Assembly: GCA_010093705.1 (NCBI GenBank)
Contig: MU006109.1
Coordinates: forward strand, 124,001 to 188,000
Length of the DNA stretch: 64,000 bases
DNA from: Patellaria atrata CBS 101060
Taxonomy: Eukaryota; Ascomycota; Dothideomycetes; Patellariales; Patellariaceae
Reading direction: 5' to 3'
The number at the start of each line of letters is the position of its first letter. Position 1 is the stretch's first letter. Under the pieces are notes generated by a model. The model saw nothing but the letters and a program-made list of their open reading frames with translations. It made no database searches and was not told the DNA's origin. The position numbers and the translations under genes were made by a program. Below are positions 11,273-23,892 of this stretch, in pieces.

Positions 11273-12364
11273 TCAGTCCCTACCCATGATATAGAATCTC
11301 TCGCACAATCTGATCTTCAAGAACCTCATTATATACCTCCACTGGGAACCCAAAAGACCACCCTCCCCTCCCTCAGTCACTCTCTCGCTCAAGATGCCTG
11401 GGAGCGAATTATCCTCCCACACCAACCGACAGACACGAGCAACAGTCCTACCGCCCTCCACGAAGCACGGCTCGGCCCTCAGATCCGGAACGAGAAGCTT
11501 CCGGCCGGCATAGTCGATCAGCCTACGCTCCCAGCGCTTCTTGATGTCAGTGTACTCGGCCAAAACGGCTGCAGACGAGCAACCCTCTTCCCGGTTGTCG
11601 ACGGCGTATGCGAGACGACATTCCACCCATACGGCGTCGAATACACCTAGGAACGCGGACTGGATGCTATTGTCGATGCGGATTAGACGGCCACCTTCGA
11701 GGGGAACCTGGTCGACGACGAGAGTGGTGAAGTGTTTGGGTACGGGATGAATGGTGACAAGCGGAATCGGTCCTTGGAGGCGTGGGGGATGAGCTTGAGG
11801 AGGTTGCTGGGAGATAGAGTTGTGCGCTGCTCCTTGTTGAGAGCTTCCTCCTTGCTGAATAGGGGTCGCGGGAGGATACATTGGGCCTCCTTGGACGTTC
11901 CCGCCTTGTTGGATAGGGGCCGGAGGAAGATTTGGTGGCCCTTGTTGTGGGCCAGCTCCCTGTTGAATAGGGGCTGCGGAGAGGAGTAATAGTCCTTGGG
12001 GTACCTGTTGTGCTGGTTGGCGAATTTGGAGCCTACGACCAAGGAGGATACCGTAGCAATTCGGACATTGGTCAGTGCCGAATATGCTGATGTACTTCAC
12101 GCAGCAATACCTATGCATGAGACACATGTTTGCACATGAGCTCTCCATCGCGAAAAATTTGGTATAACCAAGCTGCTCTTCGAGGTCTATGGACAGAAAC
12201 GATTGACAAGCGTCAATTGCGTTCGGTCCCCTTAGATGATCAGGGGCCGAGGGATCTGGCTGCAGCGGGAGTGAACATATCGTGCAGAGGTGTGCTCCAA
12301 CTGGAATCATATTCGCAGCTCCAAGTCTGGTTATCCACATGCCGTCAATCCGGGGAGTAGTCAT
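11273..12364 (-). CDS. RING-like protein with PIQQG repeats, paralogue B (363 aa)
   Basis: Single-exon gene starting MTTPRIDGMW. Near residues 28-110 it has CTICSLPL, then CANMCLMHRYC and DQCPNC. This keeps the spacing of a degenerate RING (C-x2-C, C-x-x-H-x2-C, C-x2-C) with a long insert. Residues about 130-200 are a Gln/Pro-rich tract with three or four copies of APIQQGG-like units, probably disordered. The C-terminal region ends SQWRYIMRFLKIRLCE, shared with the protein at 6884-7801 and the dead copy at 9241-9843. Zinc binding and ubiquitin ligase activity are inferred from the motif only. The GC-richer, repeat-bearing coding sequence differs from the AT-rich surroundings. It has no clear relative outside the local family that I can name. 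Confidence 0.7.
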   Translation of the reverse strand: MTTPRIDGMWITRLGAANMIPVGAHLCTICSLPLQPDPSAPDHLRGPNAIDACQSFLSIDLEEQLGYTKFFAMESSCANMCLMHRYCCVKYISIFGTDQCPNCYGILLGRRLQIRQPAQQVPQGLLLLSAAPIQQGAGPQQGPPNLPPAPIQQGGNVQGGPMYPPATPIQQGGSSQQGAAHNSISQQPPQAHPPRLQGPIPLVTIHPVPKHFTTLVVDQVPLEGGRLIRIDNSIQSAFLGVFDAVWVECRLAYAVDNREEGCSSAAVLAEYTDIKKRWERRLIDYAGRKLLVPDLRAEPCFVEGGRTVARVCRLVWEDNSLPGILSERVTEGGEGGLLGSQWRYIMRFLKIRLCERFYIMGRD

Positions 12365-15300
12365 TGTGAAGCTCCTGATATATGAGATACGTATGGAAGA
12401 TTCCGATGAGGTAGAAATATAATGATTGTATTAAGAGTTGGGATGCTTGATGGTGTTGATGGAGATTCTGAGTGCTGGTTGACAATTTGTGGAGCACGGT
12501 GTACGGAGAAAAAGATAAATAAACCTAAAAAAAGTCTGGAAGACGCTAAGAAGTGCCTAACTCAAAGCCTTAAATTGTTCAGGTGACGTTTGTTTTGCAC
12601 CGGCTGACTGTTTTGTAATGTAACAAACACCTACTCGGGTGAAGGACACGGTAGAAGGGGGGATGGGGAATAGAACTTGTGAAGGTGAAAGTGAATACAT
12701 GATTTGTCCCTCTCATTGGATACACGGTATAGGAAGCATCAAGTAAACCAGATAGAATGAACTATATTCGAGTAGAAAGCCGTTCGTCTCTCAATTAGAA
12801 CCCCATTCTCTTCTAGATATATCAAAATCAGTGGTCGATCCTTCTTCACACTTCTCCAATAACCCCTTCAGGAACACATTATCAGCTACAACTTGATAGA
12901 ACTGAGGGCAATGATTGCTATGACGGATACACAACAACATCTACACCTTCAGTTATCTAAGAGCATATGTTCTTCCCATTTTACCTGGGGCAACTCTCCT
13001 ATCTCCACGCAGAAACCCCAAGACCTTATCTGCTATTCGGGGTTGCGAGTAGATTCGTCCCAGTATTCCCTTGTTGTGACACTTGTATTTGTCTGTACGG
13101 CTGCTCTTATAATAGACTTGAGACTCGTATGTACGTGATGAAGGGGGTTGTACGACTAGCGTGGATGTATACGTACCCCTAGGTTTTATAGCCATTGGAG
13201 GGCAACAATGCTCAGCTTTGGGTTTTCGCCGATGAGGGTATAATAGGTATATAGCGACCGACGAGTGCTGAGCGTGACAACAGAAGAGATTGAGAATTTA
13301 TACAGACTGCTATCTGAACTCATCTTTGAGAAAAGCTTTGGGTACACAATAGGTGGTCGAGCTCTCTTCTGAAGTTCTCCGTATTGGGGGCCAACACCTC
13401 TAAGATCTCGGAAGAGGTTAACCTTTGCAACTTAGAAGTCTGACAACAACGAACATGAACCTAACGCAACTATGATCTGGCACCGGTCTTTACAAAGAAG
13501 GACTATCCTACCCTGAAAGCTAGAAAAATCCCTCTATTTCCTCACGCTGCTCCGCGTTGCCATAGCACCCCCTCGTCAACACCTTGGCACAGAAGGTTTG
13601 CTGCGACTCTATACTACTCAGAGGAACAACGGTGCAAATACATACACAACTGAACTGAAGATATTTCCACCAGGTTATGTCTAGATCATACACACTGCTA
13701 AACTTGGGTCCTTCTTGAAATATAATGAAACTCCTCTAAAATGGATTGTGTCTTCCGCAATAAGCGAAATAAGCGCTTCTAATTCCTCAAGAGAATACTT
13801 ATCCACCATATCTGGATAGACGGGAGATTACTGACCACAAACATCAATACGGAACGACTTTGGACGAGCCTTTGCAGAAGGGCGACTAATCTTTGAACAA
13901 TGCTGACCGAGATCCCTTCCAGACACCTCGGCATAAGGTCCTTGCGCATCCTTCAAATGACTTCATAATATACACATCAACTACAACTCGTTAGACCGAG
14001 AGTGGCAATTATAAACCGGATAGGAAATGGACTCTAGAATACCTATATTTGAGAGATAACTGGTGTGTGAACGATCTTGAATTCTTCACCTTTGTAGACC
14101 TTTCTGTTAGAAAGACACTTTCACACCTCAATGATTCCCCAAAGAGTACGGAGCCGATAGATCAAGGATGATGATAGCGAGACTCCAATCTGGAATTGAA
14201 CTCAGTTCCGAGAAGCACCTTAGGTATGTTCGTTGATGAAGCAGCCCGTACGCTAACCCACCGTCGCACACTGCAAAGATACTTCTATGATTCGGAAACA
14301 CCATTGATGGGCCGCGAAAAGCCAGGTTTGACGATAGCTGATGTGGAAAGCGATGCAGAAGAGATTGAGTCGCCCTCTCCGAGAAGAAACTATCCAGATT
14401 ATGGTTCAAAATCAAATGATCCTCTTAAAACAGTTTCCCATATGGGCACAAGCTGCTAATGGGGACAATAAAATGGATACTAACGGAATACCAGTCGATA
14501 GAAACACAAAAAGCCGTTGCAAAACCAATACAAGCCGAACGTATACCTGACTGGCGGGATGCTATCCTTTCATAAATGACAATTAGCCGAATCTCCCCTG
14601 TAGAACGCAGAAATAATGACCAGCTCCATTGTTTACCAAGGTTTTAAAGACTACGCGAACAGGAGCGACCTCCTTTGGACCCGAAGAAGTACACTAATGG
14701 TTACAGAGTAGATAAAACTAAGGACTTCAGACCACGACATCGGAAGCTTATATAAAACCGCGCTACACGTCCGTCATCGACAAGTGATCCTTTCTTACGG
14801 AAAAAGTTGACCAAGGTTCCGTTCCTGGACGGCAACAATGAGAAAAACTCCCATTCCTTGTTGGAGATAGTAGAGAGTGTGCGAGCGGAGAGGCTGATGT
14901 TGAAAACCGAGAAGTTATAATGGCGGCTACGACTCAATGAAACATGAAGTGACGAGAAATCATATACAAACGGTTCCTATATCCCCACCATCGAGAAGTG
15001 ATCCTTCTTTGCTAATACTGCTGGATGAAGTCCTCTCAAGCAGCCAAAATAATAAGAAACAACTATATTGTATATTGGGAGGAATAGCAGATATGTGAAC
15101 AGGCAAGATGGATCCAATCTAGGCCGTTTCAGGCGAAATGCTAACACCTAGAGTTCGATAGAACTGAAAGTAACGATCGCGAAAGCCCTATACACATTCG
15201 ACTATACAACTTATATTAGCGAACGACGCTTCCTCTACAACGAAAAATACTGAACGGACCTCTTTCTGGAGACTCGTATCAATAAGGGAATCTCTTTAAA

Positions 15301-16036
15301 TATTAGAGAGTAGAGGACTTGAAGACTGTGGAGAAGGATTGTAGAACCTGAAGCGTAATAATGACGGTTAGAACTCCAAAGACTACAAGCAACTGCCGTG
15401 AAGAGGCATACGGAGCGAATTCTATCTCCTCACATCGAAATCAGAGATTTGCGAACTACCAATGGCGAGCGAACCCGTCTCGGACATTGCGGAAAAGAGT
15501 GATTACCGCTCTGCTTCATAAGCGACCGGTTACGAAAGAGCAGAGCGAAAGCGACGATGAGAAACTGCAATCCATAGAAGGCTATCGACAACCATGAAGG
15601 AGAAAGTCTTGTCTATCTCTTGCCCTAATCGACTTCAGGGGCGAAAGAAATTGAACCAGGGAGACTTCTTCAACAATTTGTAGTACCGAGAATAGGGGAC
15701 TAGCATAAGAATGACATCAAGATACAAAACGGAACTCAGGCCGTAGCTTAGAGAAAGATAATAGATAAGTCCATTGTCGATCGAACCCTTTTGCAACTCT
15801 ATAATCGTATGATGAGAAGATTCTTCTTTCAAAGCTCAAAGACGAAACAACTGGTTGAAAAAATGAGGACTGAGTCGATGACTGCAAAGAGATACAAAAT
15901 AAAGGTATGTTCCATGTCTTCAGAATTCTCTAATTAAATATTTTCAAAAACCCCCCAGGAGAATGCAGGTATACTTTTTCCGAACCATCCGAAATACTCC
16001 ACACTATGAAACTCTGTACCACATTCTCTGGATCTC
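12365..16036. other. Gene-poor stretch
   Basis: About 3.7 kb without a convincing gene. Open frames at 12893-13195, 14196-14459 and 15361-15597 were read and show no known domain and no supporting splice partners. The 14.6-15.4 kb part seems to hold two similar but degraded segments, listed separately. Possibly old decayed genes or repeats. Confidence 0.5.
14640..15400. repeat. Degraded approximate duplication
   Basis: Short similar strings recur in this interval. A string near 14770-14800 (GTCATCGACAAGTGATCC) resembles one near 14985-15005 (ACCATCGAGAAGTGATCC). The text around 14905-14940 resembles that around 15345-15385 (TATAATGGCGGCTACGACTC against TAATAATGACGGTTAGAACTC). Similarity is too weak by eye to set unit ends. 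No coding function is seen. Confidence 0.3.
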
Positions 16037-17742
16037 CTATAACCTCAAGATCAGCTCACTCGCCCTCTCGGCGGCAACCATGATCCCAAACTGCGGATTC
16101 ACACTCAGCGGCGGAACGATACTCCCATCGACAACAAAGATATTCCTCGTGCCAATAACCTTCGTATTCTCATCTACGCACTTCCCAAACCTACAACTTG
16201 ACGACCAATGGTTGACCTGGCCGACTGCGTAGGCCGAAGGAGTGGTGATATATTCTACAATCTCAGCATGGGTAGCGTTCTGGGCAATGTTGAGCGGCGT
16301 GAGGGAAGACGCGGGCAGAGCATCGAAGATGGAGCGGATGAAAGTCGCGATATCTTGGGCATCGCGTGGGTGGCTGTAGTAGGTCTCTTGTGAGGGGCCG
16401 GGGACGAAATTCTCGTCAAGTTGGACGCGGCCGGTGGATTTGAGGCCAGACGTTCCATAGATATTGAGGGTAATGGTATGGTTAGATGTGTATTCGTTGT
16501 ATCCGGCTGTATCAATTGTCCCTTGGAGTCCGACGACGTCGCCATTTGAGTGCTTAATAGTATTGAAGAACGCGCTAGTTTGGGATGCGAAAGTATAGGG
16601 ACCGGCTCTGCGCTCAACATATGGTTCTGCCTCCTCCGGGACGGGATCGTCATAACTATGAACAAAGGAAGTGATTTCGGGGCTTTCCAGTTCGATAAAA
16701 GTATTCGGGTTATCGAACAATTTGTCTCCAACAGCAGTGTTGTTGATCCAGGAGGAAGGAGAGAGATCATCGAGCAATCCAGCTGCAGCAATTTTATTAA
16801 GAACTCCTGGATCACCTATCCCGGAAAGCATCAATAGCTGTGGACTGAACAATGCGCCACCGCTGAGAATGACACGGCCATTGCGACGAAGCTTGTAAGT
16901 TTTCTCTACGTTATTTGAGACGGTAAGAACTCCAGTTGCTCTATCTCCGCTCCTCAAAACCCTTTTGACCCGTGTGCCACTCTTCAGTTGGAAGCAACTG
17001 CGCTTTAAGGCACTCTGTAGGTACGTCTTAACTGGACCACCCCTTTGTCCATTGTGATAATTCCAAATAGGACGGCCAAATACTTTCGTCTTGCGATCCG
17101 CATTACGATTCAAGTCGACTTGGGAAAAGCCGGCACCTTCGACGATCCACTCTCTCGCAGCATCATATCCCGATTGGTAATATCTTATATGGTCACTGGA
17201 GGGGTTGTCGGTAGAAGATTGTCTGGAATAGACCTTGGCCGTTGCTCGTTCCATGTCTGCGGACTTCCATTTTCTGGGGTAGTATAAGTCGTAGTCTGAA
17301 GCTGGAGGTTCGAAGAAAAGGCCTGCGTTAATGGCAGTGTTTCCTCCAATCGTACAGCCACCAAAGGCGTTCAATAGAGTTCCACACGTTAGATTACCTT
17401 GGTCCGCGAAAATCGATTTATAGAGGCCCGGTACGTCCACACGGCTCAAATTAGTTCCTTCCAGCCATTCGGGCCTTTGTGTTCCACCGGTAATGCCATA
17501 TGATGGACCACCACCTTCTAAGAGCAGAGTTCTCTTTCCAGCCTGACTCAGCCTATCTGCAACTATAATCCCGGCGGCACCGGCACCAACGACTTCAACA
17601 ATTAGCACTCATATAATAAGGTGAGAGGGTTTTAATCACCTATAGCGTCCCAGGCATCTTCGCTGCGATCACTGATAGCGGGACTCGCAGCTACCAATGC
17701 AGCTGTTACTAGTGCCAGGAAGAGCTTGGAATTTACCATCAT
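16037..17742 (-). CDS. Secreted GMC flavodehydrogenase, cellobiose-dehydrogenase-like (AA3_1 type, no cytochrome domain)
   Basis: FAD-dependent sugar oxidoreductase. Exon 1 (17640-17742) encodes a signal peptide (MMVNSKLFLALVTAALVAAS). A 47-base GT-AG intron (17593-17639) joins DAI to VVGAGAAG, completing the FAD dinucleotide-binding fold; total 552 aa. EGGGPSYGITGGT, AFGGCTIGGNTAIN (GMC signature 1), GGALFSPQLLMLSGIG (signature 2) and the C-terminal NHWSSS...NPQFG active-site pair follow cellobiose dehydrogenase rather than glucose oxidase or aryl-alcohol oxidase. Family knowledge: such enzymes oxidise cello-oligosaccharides and can feed lytic polysaccharide monooxygenases. The haem domain is absent, so the electron acceptor is unclear. 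The substrate is inferred. Confidence 0.88.
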
Positions 17743-19133
17743 ACCTAAGGAAGAGGGGACAAAAAAGCGAGTAGGACGGGGTCAAGCTTTGCGTTTCTCA
17801 GAGGGAGGGGGCCGTATTATTAAGTCTCATCTTGCTTGTTCCCTATATCGGGATCAATGGGCAATACTCTCGTCGCGTGCTTCTAAATTAAAGTTAGATG
17901 AGATCGCCGCAGGAACGGGCGCAGAATAGAGCATAGAGCTTCAGCTAGGCCTTTGCGAGTGCCACTGAATGGCCGTGGTTGAGCTCAAGAGGGTTTATTT
18001 TGGGCCCCAAAGTTGTCGTACAACATGGTGATCGATGCTGACGAAGACTGTAAGGGGCGAATTCACGGTACAAATTGAATTTGAACCCCTCGATAGATGC
18101 ACGGTCGTGTTCAAATGCTTGCCTGGATGAAGGTGCTGGTAACCATGGCGTCCATCAGCCCAGCGGAAGAGCTAGACGATAGGCTGAAAGGCTCGAGAGC
18201 CTTATGCTGACGAACGCATCCGGAAAGTTGTGGCTTGTTGCGATGAGAGCTTTGAGCTCCACATGTGCGGTCAGCCCAGCTAGATCTTCAAAAAAACACG
18301 AGAATCATTCCCTTCCATCCAAGATGCTCAGCTCAGCCAGAGGAAGCATACTCTTTTGCTTATGTGGTGTAATCACACCATTACCAAACCGCAACGAGGA
18401 GATCAGGTCATCAGGAGCAGTTGGGACAACGGTACAGTAATGCTTCAGCTGCTCGTGATAATCCCGTGACACTCATTTTCTTCGTTCACAAACTTCGAAT
18501 CCATCAAATCTCCCGTTTTCAGATCAAATTTGAACTGTCTCATCCTTTCCCGCAACCCGCATGCAGATCATTCGCATGCCGGGACCAGACGGTCAGGGCC
18601 CCGGTTGCCTTACGGCTGAACTGAGTTCAGTGTGTCCATTACCGGTATCTGTGGGCGCTAAATATCAATGAAACGTACATCTGATGACCAGGGAATATTT
18701 ATCCTCCGATCAGCTCCAGTTCTTCAAGGTTACAAATAGAAGCATCCATGGGTCTAATTGCTGCACTTTGAGAATGGGTAAGCAAGGCTTTCAGGAAATC
18801 GACTACCCCGTACTCCGTACAGTGAGAAGGTCTGATTATGCTTTTCTTGGCACCGTTGGGCTTCCCGTCCCGCCTTCATCCGCTGTACCATACCTGAGTG
18901 TGCCCCTGAACCATGAACCTCAATCGCATTATTGCATGAGTATCCGTTCGGAGGGTGTTTATGACTTTGTGTCTTAAGAGTAGAAAGCAGTTAATAAGGG
19001 ATCGTTATCTACGGACTGTTCAATTCATTCTTTTAGGCTACCTATTCGTCAAAACGAACATGCGTTATGCTATCTATGCAACGAAACCATCGTTAATCAT
19101 ACCATCATTCCTTCTGTGCCGATACAGCACAAC
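17743..19133. other. Intergenic stretch: promoter of the flavodehydrogenase and 3' flank of CAND1
   Basis: About 1.4 kb. It contains no open frame with protein character and no repeat. Both neighbours lie on the minus strand, so it includes the promoter of the flavodehydrogenase. Confidence 0.5.
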
Positions 19134-22100
19134 CTATCTCTCCTTTTCCTTTAACTCATCCTCCACGGTCTTAAGTGTAGGCGCCATTTCCTTCCTGACC
19201 CAGTCCCAGAACTCAATCCATCGTCTTACGGTCGGATCACTGTGCGACCCTAAATCCTGGGCCAGAACTTTGTTCAACTGGAGAGAAACTTTGATCACAC
19301 CTTTGCTCGCTTCTCTAATCTTCTCAACCTCTTGTTTAACTGCATTTTCCTTGGGTTTGATGATCAGAACGCTTCGGAAGCGTTCCGCAATCGCTTCTAG
19401 ACGTGCACGAGTCTCGTCGGGAGCAAGCACGATCAGTTTGGTCAACATGAGGTTGCACAAGATACGGATGTCATGTTCGTCGGTAATGCCTGCGATGATC
19501 CGATCGTAGAACATCGGAATGTCGATACGCGTAAATGCGGTTTCGAGGAGAGCATATAATGTCTCATAAGCGCTCTTCATTCATGATTAGCAAATTGATC
19601 AATTTTTAGCATAACATGATCACGCATACCTTACGTAGCTCAAGACCATCATCGACCTTGTGCTTGAAAGGACCCATGTGGACCTCGCGAATCAGTTCCG
19701 GTTTGACCACAGTTTCATTCATTGCTAACGGAAGAAGCTCATCGAGATGTGGTAAGATGAGATCAGGTTTGTTGTGGGCTGCCGAGTTAAGTGTTGTTAG
19801 TGCCAAACGGCGGTTCTCGAGATCCATCTCGTTGAGCATTGTTCGAAGCATTCCAATAACAATCGGCTTTAGTGAATCATCATAACCCTCGGTTGTATCG
19901 GCGAAGGTGAAGCGCAACGAGGAAATGACCATGCCACGAATATGAGGTTTACGATCATTAAGAAACGTCTTGACAAGTCAGTTCCGTTGTAATTGGGCAA
20001 TGTGGAATATGATGTGGAATCGAATATTACTTACTTGTAGCTGAGGTAGATATGTCCTAGGATCTATAATGGCCAGTCGACCGATACATTCGGCGGAAAT
20101 AGCACGGTTATCCTCTATCTGAGATGCAGCAACCAGATTTTCCCATAAGTTACCTGCATACGGAAGGATTTCCGCTTCCGCCTCCTTGTGCAAAAGAATT
20201 TCTTTGAGCGAATGAAGGAGTAAATATTGCGGACTAGATGGTTGACCCATCGCTGATAAAATAGTAGGAAGGTATGTAGGTATATTTCCTACTCCAGCAC
20301 GACCGAGGGAAATAGCTGCTGCCAACGGAACCAGATCTGACTTTGTCTGGAAATGATCCATAAATAACCGAGGCTGCAATGGTGAGGACGATCCAAGTCG
20401 AAGTCCAGCCTCTCCAAGTACAGATAAAGCTAGACACTTTCTAGGATCGTCTTTTGCACTTCTGAGTTCTGTTACGAAAGCATCAAGAGTGTAGCCTACG
20501 CTTTGCCCACCGTAAACGAGAAGAGTTCCGATAACCTTACCAAGCAGGTCTGGGTTGCCACTAACACCGACTTCCTTGAGTAATCTTTCCATTAGTTGGC
20601 GAGCAACGTTGCGTTCTGCAGCAGCTTTGACGAGCGCAAGCAAAGCATCTAGTGTACCTCCACCAATTGAGTGCTTGACTACAGCACAGATGCCCGCATT
20701 CAAACCATCATCCACGACGAGCTCAGCATCTTCTTGCACAAATGTGGTAAGAATTACAAGTGCCGGACCGAGAAGATGAGGGTCCTCAGCCGTTAGTAGA
20801 GGTAAGAGAAGGTCAACGAGTTCCCTGACAGTCTTTGCATCAAGATTTTGACGACTAGCTGGTGTGATGCAAATGGCCTTAAGAGATGCAAGGCTTGAAC
20901 CTCGTAGAATACGGCTTGCTTTGCGCATCTGTCCAGCAAGCTCTAGAGATACACTACAAACCCAAGGTGATGAAAATTCCGATTTGTTCTGCGCTAACAG
21001 AACGATGGTTTCAATGGATCTCGTGGACGCTATCCGTGTTAGTTCGTTTCGAAGGCGTTCCGCAAGTAATGAAAGACCAGCACTCCTCTTAGATCCAGAT
21101 ATAAGGCCAGAGGAGCCAGAAGTAAGACCAAGGAGAAGTCCAAGGGTGTGAATTGCTTTCCGTCGGACATCTAGGTCAGCATCATTTGCTTGAATTCGAT
21201 TTATAAGAATGTCATGGAATTGTTCCAGTTCGGATTGATTCGATTGCGAAGTTCGTGGCGGACTTAAAAGTTTGATAAACTGTTCGGCTGCAGCAAGTCC
21301 TTGAGTGGAAACTTTGCTATGCTTTTCTTTTATGGTAGTGATAATTGATGGTACTACTTTCGAAAGATAAGGCTGCAGATCCTTCGAACTATGAGTTTCT
21401 GCAATAGCCCCTAGTAGTTGCAATCCCTCTGTCCGGAGAGACTGTGCGGTTGCCGTAGAAGACGCTCCGGATGCACCGCTGGCCTGAGCACCAGGATGGA
21501 AGATTGATTCAATGACCGGTGGGAGAATCTGGTCTAGGAACTCTGAGAGACCACCGAGTTGAGTGCGCACAATATCCTTAAGGAGTACAATAGACGCTTG
21601 TTTAGTCGATAAGGAGCTTGACTTCAGCAACTGCGCTACACCCCGAATTATCTCTGGACTCAACTTCGCAAGACTTGCACGAGGACCTGTTGTGGGAGGT
21701 GCCTCCGCACTAGGTGATATAAGTCCTGTACCCAAAGACACGTTGGCCTGTGAGTCGAACATGCTCGCATCGCTCCCACCACGTCTCCGCTTTCGACTCG
21801 GTGGAGGTCCCATGGATCCATGCACTGAGTCATCAACTAGGGCTAATTCGTGCTTATTATACCCGTCTCTAGTATTTCTTACAAGGAGTGAAAGGGTCGA
21901 GAGTACTTCCAGGCGGACGTTCTCTTCGCGTTCTTTGAACCTTGAGATAAGTGCTGGTGCAACCTTGGCGTACAAAGTACCGTTTTCTAAGAGATCGCCG
22001 TTGCTACGAGTTGCAATAAGAGTATAGAGGAGTTTCGCTGCACAGCGGCGGACTTTCCAGCTTGAGTCATCTTCGTCATCGAATCCACCTTCTTCTTCAA

Positions 22101-23265
22101 AATCTTCATCATCAAAATCATCTGCTTCAGCCTCGTCATCTGTATCCATACCTTCACCATCGTCTTCGGCTAGATTAGGATCATACTTTAGTAATCGAGT
22201 GCCAGCTTCGATGGATTCATCTGTGTAATGGCGCATATCTTGTGGGCATGAGGCTAGGAATCCCTCTATTGCTACTAAGGCGGCCTCACGAACTTCGTCC
22301 GCTTCCTGGGTTTTATCATCCTCGACATCTGAGGCTTCCATCTCTTCATCAATCTCGCTGGCGCTAAGAGCACTGAGGACAAATATAGCTAGAGTCTTGA
22401 GATAGGGTCCAAATTTACGAGGAATAGAGCGAGCCATGGATCCTAGAATGGTAATGTACAATTTGCGTCTCCCGTTGGTAAGATGGGGATCCGTTAAGCT
22501 TTCAATAAGCCGTGAAATAAATGCGCTCAAAAGAGCGTCGGAAAAGTAGACAGATAAAGCAGATAGGGCAACGACTGCCTTCTTCTTAAGCACGGAACTG
22601 GTGCGATCGCTCTCTAAGAGTTCGAAGGTTATCTTTTGGAGAGCTTGGATCTCTGAGTCTTGTAACATTGGTCCGAAACAACGCGCAACTTCGGTCAAGA
22701 CATCTATAGCATTACTATCTGTTCCATTCGTTATGTCGACCTGTAACATGCCCCTCGGGGGGGCTGGTAAATCTTTTCGCCCAGTAGGAATAACATTATA
22801 CCCAACTAGACGTGGAATGAGGGTCTTGCTGATAGCAGAGTACGCTTCCAATACCTGTTTTGATCGGGGTACTCCAGGTAGCGGCCTAGGTAAGGCAACG
22901 ACAATGGCACGTAGAGCCAAGGCAGGAATAGAGATGTCTACCACATTGCCGGTCTCGAGGTTTGAGATCTTTTCGATCATAGGACATAGTATCTGTTCAC
23001 TTGCCCTCGTAACAAATGGCCCAAGGACCTTGATCGCCATGTTTTGGACCTCTCCATTGCTATCCGACAATGTATTGAGTAATCCGTCGACGACCTTTGC
23101 ACAGGTATTGTAATCGTGATGTAGAAAGTTCTGGACAGCTATATTGAAGATGTGTTGGAGATCATTGAGAGCCATGTATCGGAAGTCCGAGTCGGCATCG
23201 AAGAGCTTAGGAACCAGAAGGGCAACATTGTGCGCCGTCGGGGTAGTGTTTGCTGTCGTTGCCAT
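19134..23265 (-). CDS. CAND1/TIP120, cullin-associated NEDD8-dissociated protein (three exons, 1336 aa)
   Basis: HEAT-repeat protein that wraps unneddylated cullin-RING ligases and exchanges their substrate receptors. Exons 20035-23265, 19630-19968 and 19134-19574 sum to 4011 bases, with GT-AG introns of 66 and 55 bases. The start ATTANTTPTAHNV leads into FDADSDFRYMALNDL, the conserved first HEAT repeat. Residues about 365-400 form the acidic loop (DDEDFEEEGGFDDEDD) followed by SSWKVRRCAAKLL, a CAND1 hallmark. Then come many alpha-helical repeats and the typical C-terminal stretch GPFKHKVDDGLELRK. The last exon ends in a charged tail with the motif LVLNK-like QLNKVLAQDLGSHSDP. The length is slightly above human CAND1. 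Antisense open frames within it are shadows. It shares an upstream region with the divergent gene at 23893. Confidence 0.96.
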
Positions 23266-23892
23266 TTTAGGAGGAGGTTAAGATTGCCTTAAAAGGAATG
23301 TAATGAGATTCATAGGCAGTAGGAGGGAGCTGTATTTGGTTGTTAACATGTCATTTGCGTGTTTATGGGAGGGGTTGTTTACGTGAGGATTCTCCGAATT
23401 GTTACGCTCAAGAAGTAATGTGCGGCGTAGGTAGGTCCTCCAACAACCTTACGGTAGTTCTAAATCGCCATGTACGGAAATATAAGACACTAGCCCACGA
23501 TAGGAGAAAAAAGAGGGTTAGGAGGTACGGAGACGAAGGTACATGGCGAGGTAGGAGGTGGTTATGAACTGGTTATGTGGTAAAGGAGAGCTTCCCACAG
23601 TGCCCACGAGCATAAACTGTCGTAGAGGGGCTTCTTGGCACCGACGTAAGTCAACACAAAGCTACGGTAACCGTAACGGCGCACTTGTCTAGTTCTAGTT
23701 CTAAATAGTTCGCCGTAGAAGCTGGCGAGCCGTGAGCGGAAGCAACTCCTTGGCATTTGATCATATCATGTCATACTGTAGGGTATCTCGCTCCCAAGGT
23801 GCTTCATCCCTCTCTCCTACACCTTCTACGCATTCCAATTCAATTTCTTAATATTCCTCATTTCCACCCAATTGCGCACAATCAGCTTTACA
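23266..23892. promoter_or_regulatory. Divergent promoter region, CAND1 / mitochondrial membrane protein
   Basis: The two start codons lie 627 bases apart, back to back. Nothing coding is seen. A pyrimidine-rich tract precedes the ATG at 23893. Confidence 0.5.

Noticed and set aside
14196-14459. 87-codon plus-strand frame reading RTLTHRRTLQRYFYDSE
   Set aside because: No domain, no supporting neighbours and a decayed setting; kept only as part of the gene-poor stretch.
21563-22027. Long antisense frames inside CAND1
   Set aside because: Shadows of the CAND1 coding strand with no homologue-like content.
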